NCBI GenBank assembly: GCA_038277395.1
Contig: CM076197.1
Coordinates: 82,011,951-82,075,950, forward strand
Reading direction: 5' to 3'
DNA: 64,000 nucleotides
DNA from: Dryocosmus kuriphilus
Lineage: Eukaryota; Arthropoda; Insecta; Hymenoptera; Cynipidae
The translations under genes were made by a program, and so were the position numbers. This document shows, piece after piece, positions 46,237 through 56,390 of the stretch. The notes beneath the pieces are model-generated. The model saw only the letters and a program-made list of their open reading frames with translations. It had not been told where the DNA came from and searched no databases. Within the stretch, counting starts at the first letter, position 1, and every line of letters starts with the position of its first letter.

Positions 46237-47234
46237 TTAGCAAAGAAGCCGAATCCTACAAAAACACCAACAAACCAATAAAGAAAAGCCCAGAACCACA
46301 ACTGATGACTTTTTTTGTTTTTTTCTTCTGGAGAAAAAATTTTTTTGCGTTTTTCTGAAGGGCATGTTCCATCTCAAAGCCTCTATTCTTTTCAACATGT
46401 CCACAGCTTCTTCGATAGTCTGCACTTTTTGCTTTAAAAATTCTTTTTCTATATTGGGGCCAAAGTGTTGAGAAAGTTTTGAAATTATTTCCGTCTCCGA
46501 GGGTGCATTTTCCAAAAATTTTGCACCATTGGCGTACTTGGAAAAGTAACTAGTCATCGATAATTTATATTTTGTGCTGTACTTTCCAAGTTCTAAGTGA
46601 TTTCTAAAAGTTTTTTGAACATCTTGACTCCAATAAAAAATTTGAGAAAGGCTTCTTTCATTTCATCGTAAGTTCCATAACCACGTTCTTCGATCCAAAT
46701 TGCTGCATATTTGACAAGAGATTGTATAAAATAATCTTGCTTTTCATTTTCATCCAACTTTTCTTGGTCTGCAAAACGCTCGAAATTTTCGATGAAAACA
46801 TTTGGATTCACCGAATTTTTCATTCCAATGAAATTGAAATTTTTAATCTCGACCTTGTCGGAGGCATCATTTTTGGGAAATGGATTTTTGGATTCTATTA
46901 TTTCTTTTTGATCTGTTTGTAATTCTTGTGACGTTTCTGGAATTTCGTCATTTTCGAGAGATGGATTTTCGATTTCTGCTATTTCTTTTTGATCTGTTTG
47001 TAGTTTTTGTGACGTTTCTGGGATTTCGTCATTTTGGGGAAATGGATTTTTGGATTCCGTTATTTCTTTTTGATTTGTTTCTAATTCTTGTGACACTTCT
47101 GGAATTTCATCACTTTGTGGAGATGAATTTTTGGATTTTCTTATTTCTTTTTGATCTGTTTGTAATTCTTGTAACGTTTCTGAGATCTCTTCATTTTTAT
47201 TTTTTCCTTGAGGTTCATCACTAATTGAAACCAT
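46237..47234 (-). pseudogene. Single Gag-like domain plus TM gene with N-terminal repeats, one frameshift
   Basis: The ATG at 47234 is preceded by the family acceptor (ACAG at 47254-47251). The N-terminal ~120 residues are 3-4 copies of a ~30-residue acidic repeat (NDEIPETSQELQTDQKEI, ESKNPFP). One Gag-like domain follows (FIENFERFADQEKL, YFIQSLVKYAAIW, ERGYGTYDEMK). At a T6 run (~46637-46642) the frame slips exactly where the family has FYW, and the rest of the domain (SYFSKYANGAKFLE, KLSQHFG) continues in the other frame to a short membrane segment (SSVVVLGFSLLVCWCF) at the C-terminus. It is a single break at a homopolymer, so it may be intact in the animal. Confidence 0.72.
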
Positions 47235-47840
47235 ATTTAAAAATTAGAATCTGTAAAGGAGAGCATTTTTGGAATGTTTTATTGTGAAGATAAACTTAAC
47301 TAGAAAACATAATATTGAAATTCTGATTATCTAAAATTGTTTTTAAATAGATTCAGTATTTTTCCAAACTTTTATATTTTAATATTATGAAAAAAAATAA
47401 AGATAATAAAAGTTTGACACTTATATAATTAAATTAAGTTTACCTTCTTTATTATTGCTGATATTTTTTAGAGATGTACCCATTCATCAACGAAACCTTC
47501 ACTTTTTAAAGTAACCTTTTTCGGTAAGAGGTTTTAATTTTTTTGCTGGAGAAAATCCTGAAAATAACACTCACAAAGCTTGAAAATTTCTCTTTGATTC
47601 TCAGCGCCATAGACGTGAAAGCCAAATGGAATCTGTGTTTTGGGAACACCAGTAGTTTCAAAAATAGAATCTTTCTATTTTGAGACGAAAGCACAGCTCT
47701 GCGTAATATATTAAAATTACAAAATACAAATGAAACAAATTTAATTGTATAATTGATAAAAATACATTATATTTATTAATAATAATGGCAAAATTTCATT
47801 AGTGTAATATGCCTTTTGTACAATATTGAATTTTCTTTTT
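47235..47840. other. Upstream of the 46-47 kb Gag gene, no other gene seen
   Basis: AT-rich, and should hold the non-coding first exon and promoter of the Gag-TM gene. The minus-strand ORF at 47506-47694 is unsupported. Confidence 0.4.
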
Positions 47841-48680
47841 TTTTTACACTCTCATCACAGAAGGTATTAATTTATGTAAAATTTGACTTTCGCGGATTTC
47901 ATGAAATCTCCACGTTTTGAGACCCCCTGAGTCAGAAAAAACGGTTTTTACGACCGTGTCTGTCTGTCTGTCTGTCGTCGTCGTTGTCGTTGTCGTCGTT
48001 GTCGTCTGTGATCGCGATAACTTTCGAAGGACTGATCGGATTGGAGTGCGCTTTAGTACACTTCTTTAAGGGGTAAAAAGAAAGGACGAGTTCGTTAACC
48101 AGCGGTTTTGGACCAACAGTTATGGTTTTATCCATCAAAAACGGTTTTCACAAAATCAAAAAATCCATTTTCCGGCTAAACTATGAGAGATACAAAAAAA
48201 ATGTAAGAAAGTAAAATTGTGCACCTCAAAAAAATCTACAAATTTTGTCTGAACCGTTTTTTGATAAAATGAACGGTTTTTGTTTTAATCAAGAAAACGC
48301 TATTAAAATTAAAAAACTCTGGTTTCCCGCCAAAATATTCAAGATACAAAAAATTGGTAAACAACAAAGTTGTTCAATTCAAAAATATCTACCAATTTTG
48401 TTTTGACCATTTTTTCATAAAATGCACGGTTTTTGTTTTAATCGATAAAACGTTATTAAAAATCAATATTTTCAAATTTCCCGCCAAACTATGCAAGATG
48501 CGGAAAAATAATAATAAACAAAGTTGTTCAGCTCAAACAGGTCTACAAATTTGCTTCCCATTATTTTTTCGAACAGATGCGTACTTTTTGAGTTATTCTT
48601 GAAATATGTTATGAAATATAAAGAAAACCACTTTTCAGCAAAACTATGCAAGATATGAGAAAATATTAACAAGCAGAATT
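47841..48680 (-). repeat. Family X repeat, truncated at its junction with Merlin 1
   Basis: Begins 'tttttacactctcatcacag' and follows the X body until 'caagcagaatt' at 48680, where X should continue 'gttcaccttgg'. Instead the subterminal part of a Merlin inverted repeat begins, so both elements are broken at the same base. Confidence 0.85.
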
Positions 48681-48744
48681 ACATCTTTTATGTTCTATAT
48701 ACTTTTTATCTTAAACCATTATTGTTCAAGATAATGAGGATTGC

Positions 48745-49215
48745 GCTTCCGTAACCAGTCAGTGTATGTGTAGCCCCCCCACCTCAACCTTGGAAAAGGG
48801 ATCGAGCGTGACCGAACACATTTTCGTAACCAGTCAGTGCATACGTAGCCCCCCCCCCCCCCCCTTGAAAAGTGGTCGAGCGTTACTGAACGCATTTCCG
48901 TAACCAGTCAGTGCGTGCCCCCCCCCCCCCCCCCCCCCCCTACTCTGGAAAGGAGGCCGAGGGGGTGGCTGAATGCATAGGAAAAATCACAAAAATACTG
49001 CAAAATGTTTAGCGGTACGACTTAAATTGTATGAAAGGTTGTGTAGGACCTTAGTTATTTTTTGTGCCCTATCACAGGGGTGCCTTCCCGCCCCCACAAC
49101 ACCTGGGAAAGGGGGTCGTGTGTGACCTAAGTTATTTATGTGACCTGTTACAGGGGTGCCTTCCCGCCCCCACAACACCTGGGAAAGGGGGTTGTGTGAG
49201 ACCTTAGTTATTTTT
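48745..49215. repeat. Two minisatellite arrays with poly-C tracts in Merlin 1
   Basis: The first array (48745-48970) has ~67-bp units with 'cgtaaccagtcagtg' and poly-C runs of up to ~22 bases. The second (49040-49215) has ~77-bp units with 'caggggtgccttcccgcccc' and 'acaacacctgggaaaggggg'. The second unit is the reverse complement of the array in Merlin 2, as expected if it belongs to the inverted ends. Confidence 0.8.
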
Positions 49216-49472
49216 TGTTCGAGCAACATTATTTATTACACTTTTTACCGTTTTTCATCTCACATCTGGGCGTGGATTAGCTCCCTACTCTTTATTTTCC
49301 CCCTCTCTCTCTCGCACGCTCGATTGTCTTCATCACACACGTGTCACGTCGGTGCTGGAATAATCGAGTCTGAACGTGCCACGGAGCAAGTCCCGCGTGA
49401 GTCGCTCTGTCTCTCTCTTAACTCTTGCTATTTAAATTAAGCTTTTTCGCTGTTATTGGTAAGTTGTTAAAA

Positions 49473-50408
49473 ATGAATCAGATTCATAACATCTTCACTT
49501 TGAGCTCTATTTTCCAAGATCGCGAAAAATCCCTTCAGTGGTTACGCGATATCGAACTCATTCCAAGCACAAGATATTGCATTAAACATAAAAAGAACAT
49601 GAACCTACACGAATCAGTATTTACCTGTGGTCAATTTAAATGCCAAAAAAAGGGCAAATACTCTCATAATGCTACTGTAGCGGAAAATACGTGGTTTGAG
49701 CAATCTCACATTTCAGCAGCAGCCTGCATGTTAATTACATAGAGCTTTGCTGTTAATTTAACCTTTGAACAAACCATTCGCGAAAGCAGTATAATTGAAG
49801 GTCAGCAGGTGTCCAGGGAAAGTGTTGCCGATCGCTTTTCCTTTTGTCGAGAAGTTTGTATGGTTGCTCTTGACCAACAGTTTGAAAATGAAGGTAAAAT
49901 AGGAGGCGTGGGGGAAATTGTAGAAATCGATGAGTGTAAAATAGGACGTCGAAAGTACGAAAGAGGACGTGTGGTGGAAGGCTCTTGGATCTTGGGAATG
50001 ATTCACAGGGGGCATCCTGAGAATTATCGATTGGAAATTTGCCCTGATAACAAAAGAGATGAAACAACCTTACTCTCTTTGATCCAGAAGCATATAGCAA
50101 TTGGCACAGAAATCCAAACAGACTGCTGGAAAGGCTGCTTAAATCTGAAAGCTCATGGTTATGTCCACAAAACTGTGAATCATTCTCAAGAGTTTGTGAA
50201 TCAGGAAACTGGAGCGCACACACAAAATATAGAATCGTCCTGGCGTTGGATGCGACGCTCCCTATCACGGGGTGGAGTTCACAAAAACAACTTAGCAGAC
50301 CATCTTTGCGAATTTTTGTGGCGGCGTCTGGTAAGAAAACTAAACGCAGATCCCTTTTCTCAGTTGATCACTGACATAAAAATTTCCTATCCTGGCAAAG
50401 GAAACTAA
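49473..50408 (+). pseudogene. Merlin transposase, one in-frame stop
   Basis: DDE transposase of the Merlin/IS1016 superfamily that cuts and pastes its own element. It starts MNQIHNIFTLSSIFQDREKS. An N-terminal Cys/His region (C-x-x-H...C-G-x-F-x-C) precedes the catalytic core: the first Asp in EIDECKIGRRKYERG, the second in QTDCWKGC, the Glu in HTQNIESSWRWMRR. Length (~311 codons) fits the superfamily. A single TAG at 49740-49742 interrupts it where the second copy has Tyr (IT-Y-C-F-A). Otherwise it is open, so inactivation is recent. Confidence 0.9.
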
Positions 50409-50934
50409 TTTTTTACGTTCTTTTTTCGTTAAACGTTACTTTTTTTCTTACTTCTTCTTTCTTTTACTTAAGCGTTACTTTTCAAAAAATTAAATTTAAA
50501 AAAATGCAAAAAATAAACTAAAATACAAAAAGCAAAAAAAAAACAAGTACTTTAAAGACCAAGATCCAACCTTCCCGTGGTAAAGTGCGTAAGTAGGCAA
50601 TGCCGAAACTAATGGAGTCTTGTCAAAATGTACTTGTTGGAACATTATCCCATTTTTCTCGGAAAATAATGGTTTAAGAGAAAAAGTATATAAAACATAA
50701 AAGATGTATTTTTTATGCTGGCTACAACTTTTGTTTAAAAGGTTTTTATATATTTTGTATATTTACTGAGATAAACATAAAAAACCATCAATTTTATAGG
50801 TTTTTTATGGTTTTCACCATGAAAATAGGCTAGTCGCCAATTTTCACTATGATTTTCGTAATCAGCGCGTCAAAATACGTAAGTATACGTAGTTTCAAAT
50901 AAATCGGAGGTATCCGCTATTCGGAACTGCACCC

Positions 50935-51603
50935 ATTTTTTTAATTAAAAAATTTTTTAAATAATAGTTTATGAAATTTTTTTAAGAACCCTTTTTCATT
51001 AAATTAATTTAACTAAAATTTAGAATAGAAATTGGCGGAGCTGGGCTCCCCAATTCTCCAGTTAAAAATTCTGTTTATATACAATTTTCAGTACTCAGTT
51101 TTAAAGACAATCAGATTTAAATATTTCAATATTAAAAATATTTCTTTAAGCTTTTAAAATGTACATTTGGAATTGTTCAATTTTTCAAATTTTACATTTT
51201 ATTTAAATTTGTTTGATTTTCACTGTTTTAATACTAAATTTGTATAATTTACCAGGTTTTAATTTTTAATTGTTTTTAAATGTAATTGTTTAAAATTTAA
51301 AAATATTTAACTGATATTTAACTTATTTCGTTGGGAGTGCGGTGGGAAGACCCCTGGAGACTTTCAAAAATATTTTTGAATTTTAATTTTTGAAGGCTAT
51401 ATCTAGATGTGAAATGTCATTGCGCATCTTTTTTCCTCAAGACAAAAAGTTGTAGCTTTTTTACTTTTCTAATTAAAGCCAAAAAAATGTCTTTTTTGGA
51501 AAAATTTATTTTATCTACTTTATCTATTTTATTCGATCCGGCAGCTCAACTATTTAAAATTCAACAATATTTGAACCTTTTATCAAAAGGAAATTTTGTT
51601 TGA
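50935..51603. other. Intergenic, no gene seen
   Basis: AT-rich. It begins ATTTTTTT directly after the Merlin 1 right end, which could be half of its lost target duplication. Confidence 0.4.
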
Positions 51604-52858
51604 TTTTTACATTCTCATCAGAGAAATTATTAGATTTATGTAAAGTTTGACTTTCGCGGATTTCATGAAATCTCCACGTTTTGAGACCTCCTGAATCCGA
51701 AAAAACGGTTTTTACGACGTTGTCTGTCTGTCTGTTGTCGTCGTCGTCGTCGTCGTCGTCGCTGTTGTCGTTGTTGCCGTTGTTGTCGTTGGAGTCTGTT
51801 CCCGCGATAACTTTCGAAGGACTAATCGGATTGGATTGCGCTTTGGTACGCTGCTTTAAGGGGTAAAAATAAAGGATGAGTTCGTTAACCAACGGTTTTT
51901 GACCAACGGTTATGGTTTTATACATCAAAAACGGTTTTCACAAAATCAAAAAATCCATTTTCCGGCTAAACTATGAGAGATACAAAAAAATGTAAGGAAG
52001 TAAAGTTGTTCATCTAAAAGAAATCTAGAAATTTTGTCTAAACCATTTTTTGATAAAATGAACGGTTTTTGTTTTAATCAAGAAAACGCTATTAAAACTT
52101 AAAAAAAACTCTGGTTTCTCGCCAAAATATTCAAGATAAAAAAAATGGTAAAGAACAAGTTCAATTCAAAAAGGTCTACAAATTTTGTTTGAACCATTTT
52201 TTGATAAAATGCACGGTTTTTGTTTTAATGGATAAAACGTTATTAAAAGTAAAAAATTTCAAATTTCTCACCAAACTATGCAAGATACGGAAAAATGATA
52301 ATAAACAAAGTTGCTCACCTCAAAAAGATCTACAAATTTGCTCTCTATCATTTTTTTGAGCAGACGCGTAGTTTTTGAGTTATTCGTGAAATATGTGATG
52401 AAATATAAAGAAAACCACTTTTCAGCAAAACTATGCAAGATATGAGAAAATATTAACAAGCAGAATTGTTTACCTTGGGAAGCGCTACAAAATTTATTTA
52501 TAAGACTCATCGTTTTACTTTTAAGAATCGAAATCCTGTATTGTGAAAATTTGGAAAATCACAAAAAAACTTTACCAATCTACAATGTGTTTTAAAGAAA
52601 TGTAATTATCGAGCGCGAAGTGCGAGTGTCATTATGAGAATATATTCCTTAACGGCGATAGAACCTTAACTAAAATAATTTCTTTTGTAATTTTTAATTT
52701 AAAGGTTTATACGATCCATAAACACCGAGCGAGTAGCGCGAGGTGAATAATCTATCGAGCTCGAAGCGCGAGTGCCAACAGACGCGCGCCGTAGGCGCGC
52801 TCATACTTCGTGCGAAGCACGCGATGAGAATGTGCCCGTGAAGCGGGCAGATTTTTTT
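51604..52858 (-). repeat. Family X repeat, complete reverse copy
   Basis: From 'tttttacattctcatcagag' to 'gtgaagcgggcagatttttt'. An expanded GAC/GTC and GTT microsatellite lies at 51722-51790. It is a good reference copy of the family. With the adjacent 490-bp segment it mirrors 24155-25842. Confidence 0.88.
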
Positions 52859-52859
52859 T

Positions 52860-53345
52860 ATTAATATACTCGGTTTTTATAAAAAAATTTTACTGAAATA
52901 AAAATCTTCGAAAAAAATTTAAAGCTCAAATAGAAAAATACTAAAAAATAAAATTAAGTAAACTAAAACATACTTGAAAAAAATTATTTTTGTTTTTAAA
53001 GCAGCCAACTGTATGGCCGAGTCATGGACTTTCATATCTTTGAATTAGCTATGTAACTTCGTGAATTTCAAATGTCTTACAAAATTGAATTTTTTGGTTA
53101 GAAAGAAATACGAAGAAATTATATAAATTTGAATCCAAGTTGTACAAAAAAATATAAAAATTCAAAAAAAAGTTTTGCTATTTATTCCTCTCTTTTTTTT
53201 ACTTCGATTAGACCATTTTTAACGTAAACTTTGAAGTAAATCATAAATTTCAAACAATTATTCCTATTTAATTAGCGCTGTATTCAGACTTACAACATTT
53301 CGATATCAGCTATGTAATCTCTTTGTTTTAATGTTTTAAAAACGT
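52860..53345 (-). repeat. Inverted duplicate of the 24155-24640 segment
   Basis: Matches the reverse complement of 24155-24640 to the base at its outer limit ('aaaacgt' at 53345), after which the flanks differ. Confidence 0.85.
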
Positions 53346-53614
53346 GATTCATTAATAATAATAGTAAAAATAAACTATAATGCAAATTCTTATTTTAAAG
53401 ACTTTGTAAATATCGTTGTTTCATTTCCAACGATATTTGTTGTCAGATCATCGCCGGGAGAAAGTTGGTGGAGGGGGTACGCGTAAAGTCGCCAATCGCC
53501 AGCGCTCATGGCGGCGGAAGTGTTCAGAAAGCTGAGACATTGTCTGCTATTAAACGTGTGTTGCAATGTTTATTTTGGTTGAAAAAGAGCTTCAAATAGT
53601 CAACAATAAATAAA

Positions 53615-53725
53615 ATGGTTCGTTATTGTTGTGTAGTTGACTGTAAAAATAGTAGCAGAAATAGTGATTGTAAATTTTATGCATTTCCAAAACGTAATTA
53701 TAGAGAAGAGCAAAGAAAAAAGTAG
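53615..53725 (+). pseudogene. THAP zinc-finger start, stop at the invariant Trp position
   Basis: ATG then VRYCCVVDCKNSSRNSDCKF, YAFPKRNYREEQRKK, then TAG at 53723-53725. This is the start of a THAP domain (C-x(2-4)-C pair, F-x-x-FPK), a DNA-binding fold found in P-element transposases and THAP proteins. The family has a Trp followed by Ile next; here TAG ATT follows, so a TGG-to-TAG change is likely. Upstream DNA is GC-richer ('gctcatggcggcggaag'), like a promoter or element end. The remaining C-x-x-H pair is not recognised downstream. Confidence 0.65.
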
Positions 53726-55033
53726 ATTGTTCTGCAATATTTCTTACATGACGAGCCTCTACTAATTTAGTACCTTTTGATATCGATTGAGGTTGAAAAT
53801 CAATCGTATGTTTAACATTTTGAAACCCAGGTCCTTAGTATTATATTCATAGCAATCTTCTACAATAAAAAAGCTTACAGTGTAAGAGATAAAATTCTAT
53901 TAAAATGTGACCTTACTTTACTAAATAATCATTGCACTATTTAAAAACATTTTTATGATCCTTTACTATAGGTTCAATTAGGCAGAAAGTTTACATTAAG
54001 ATTTCCTCTAAATTTTCAGCTCATCAAATCTCAAGTAAACTAAAGAGAACAATTAAAAGTCTTAAAACTTAATTTGTGTGCAATAATTACATTTTAATTA
54101 CAATTTATAAATAACTTTTACTTGCAGTAAATAATGATTGAAACTAACAAGTACTATTGAAGCTTTACTTAACCTGAAAACATACAATTTAACTATTTTC
54201 AATAATAATATGCTAAATTACCTTCAATTACTCAAATTAGAGAATACTTTTTTATTGAACTAACTATGACAATCATTCCAAGATTTTCACATAATTATTA
54301 CTCTATTTATATTACTTTTCATCGCTTCCTATATATAAAACATCAACAGAAACAACATAAATGTCTCACTGTACATGAGTGGAGCCGTTCAAAAACTGCG
54401 TCACACTTCGAGGGGGTTTTGCCGAGGATTTAGTGACGATTAGTGACGCAGGGGGTGGGGTTAATCCAGAATGTGATATCACACATGATAAATATAAAAT
54501 ATATGTATAACACTTTCTTGAAATGCGTGAAAAAATGAAAATTAGTGATTTTATTTTACTGATAATTTACCGACAATGTGGATTATATCACGTTTTTTTA
54601 ACTTGCATACTTAAAAAAGCATCTTAAACAACGTAATGCGATGGCATTACGTCAAAAAGAAGTGCTGGCAATAATTCGCAGTTTTGACAAGGAGGCTGGA
54701 GAATGGCTTGATGAGGAGTTTTATAGATACGATTAACTTAAAAGTATACCGACATTCTGCTATAAAATAAATTCTCGTATGGTGCTGTGTGGGAAGAAAC
54801 TGAACCAAAGAATTAAAAGGCGTATACAGTAGCAGTAGGGCAAGTGAAAACAATTATTTTTTAAAATTTGTTTTTGGGGTATGGGAAAAAGTTCTGCTAT
54901 CCTATTACGATAACCCGTGATTAAAAAAAAAAAAATTTTGGATATCACTTTTGGTCACCACAGAGGGGTTAAAAGGTTTTTAATTTTGAAAAATTAAGAG
55001 AAAAATATCCATGGGAGTAAAAATGTGGACATT
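53726..55033. other. Intergenic, no gene supported
   Basis: AT-rich. At 54381-54475 'gccgttcaaaaactgcgtca' followed by a G-rich tract resembles one end of the MITE at 63624, but no matching second end is seen. Confidence 0.4.
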
Positions 55034-55432
55034 CATATGAAAAGAGCCCTTATAGTGGATGTGGAGTTACGTTAACGTATAGAGTCATGTAGTAGTCGGA
55101 TAAATTTCCGACATTTTAAGCCCAGAACGAACCGTCTAGATTGCAAAACGAGTCGTCGGGGCATTTTTGAAGATGGAACTTCGAAATACCGCTTCTCGAG
55201 AAAAACGCATCTAAAGTTTTCGAGTTTCATAAGCGGATGTGTTATATTTTTTCTTCGAACCTGAAATAGATCCACTTCCGGTTGCTTCCGGGATATGAGT
55301 ATAGTGCCAATAGATTCATTATGGTCATAATACCATCCTTCACTCAAATCAGAAAATAATTATTTTGACCCTGGCTTAGAAAAACGCAAATATCTCCTAA
55401 ACTAGAAATACCATAAGAGCCCTTTTCATATG
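55034..55432. mobile_element. ~400-bp MITE-like element
   Basis: The outer ends are inverted copies: 'catatgaaaagagccctta' at 55034 and its counterpart reading back 'catatgaaaagggctcttat' at 55432. The 91-codon minus frame inside it (55072-55347) is most likely incidental. Confidence 0.5.
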
Positions 55433-55670
55433 GAGGTTCACAAATTATTGTGAATTTTGTATGTATACAGTTTTCCATAATTCATAATAATATATAATCA
55501 TATTTTATAAAAAAGAATTTTTGATGAAGTTAGAATTTTTTGAAATACATATCAACAAAAATTAAATCAAAGTTAAATTTTTGTATTGGAAAAGTAAATA
55601 TACTTAACTTTAAAAAACTTTATCAAACTTTTTAAAAAGATTGATATAAATGTTCCATTGATTAAATACA

Positions 55671-55730
55671 AAAAATCTGCCCGATTCGCGGGCACATTCT
55701 CATCGCGTGCTGCGCGATTTAACTGAAATT
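55671..55730 (+). repeat. Family X head fragment
   Basis: Only the terminal hairpin and the first palindrome ('aaaaatctgcccgattcgcg' to 'gtgctgcgcgattt'); then unrelated sequence. Confidence 0.75.
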
Positions 55731-56390
55731 AAAAATTTGTTTAGTTTGAAATCGATGAAATAAAAGTTTGTAATTCTTCTAGCGTTAAAATTTAAAATTA
55801 TAATTTAAGATTGTTCAACATTCTTATAGGTTTGAAATTAAAATGGCTCAATTTTAGGCTTAAATATGAGTGTCATAAAAATGAGCATTTCTCCTAGATA
55901 AACTTAAATGAAAAATCTATCAAGATTTATCAAAAATAAATATACTATGTCAATTCCGAAAAAAGTTGAATTAGTGATTTTTTTTTAAACTGGTGAGAAG
56001 AACGATTTTTTGTTAATTCAAATTTTGTACAGACCTATATAATAAAACTACTTCATGCTAGGTTGTTTTTTATTTCTATTTTTTTCCTATTCTTTGTTTT
56101 AAATAATTAAATTCTTAAACCATGAACAATTTCAAGTTGTAGATTATGAAAATGAAAGCCTTATTCGATAAAAAATTATAAAATTAAATATAAATTATTG
56201 AAACTTGAATAACTTTTCAGTGAAGTTTTATAAATTAAAAATTTTGAAGTAATTTTATACATGTAGACAATGTCAAATTTAAACTTTTAATATCTAGCAG
56301 TTTTAATTACATGTTTTAAAAACTGAATCAAGTTAAAAAATTTGAACTTTTAGTTATTTAGTTTTCTTATCATTCTTTTTCAATTTTCAG
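55731..56390. other. AT-rich DNA, no gene seen
   Basis: Low-complexity text. It ends in a pyrimidine-rich acceptor (tcattctttttcaattttcag) at 56390. Confidence 0.4.

Larger units (their letters stand above)
48681..50934 (+). mobile_element. Merlin DNA transposon, left end deleted
   Basis: The right terminal inverted repeat ends at 50934 ('ggtatccgctattcggaact', then GCACCC) and matches the ends of the complete element at 58.8-61.3 kb. The left side starts inside the TIR: 48681-48728 matches the reverse complement of ~50655-50708, so ~227 bp of left TIR are missing. It contains a tandem array (48745-49215) and the transposase gene. Confidence 0.8.

Noticed and set aside
55072..55347. 91-codon minus-strand ORF
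   Set aside because: Lies inside a MITE-like element, with no recognisable domain.
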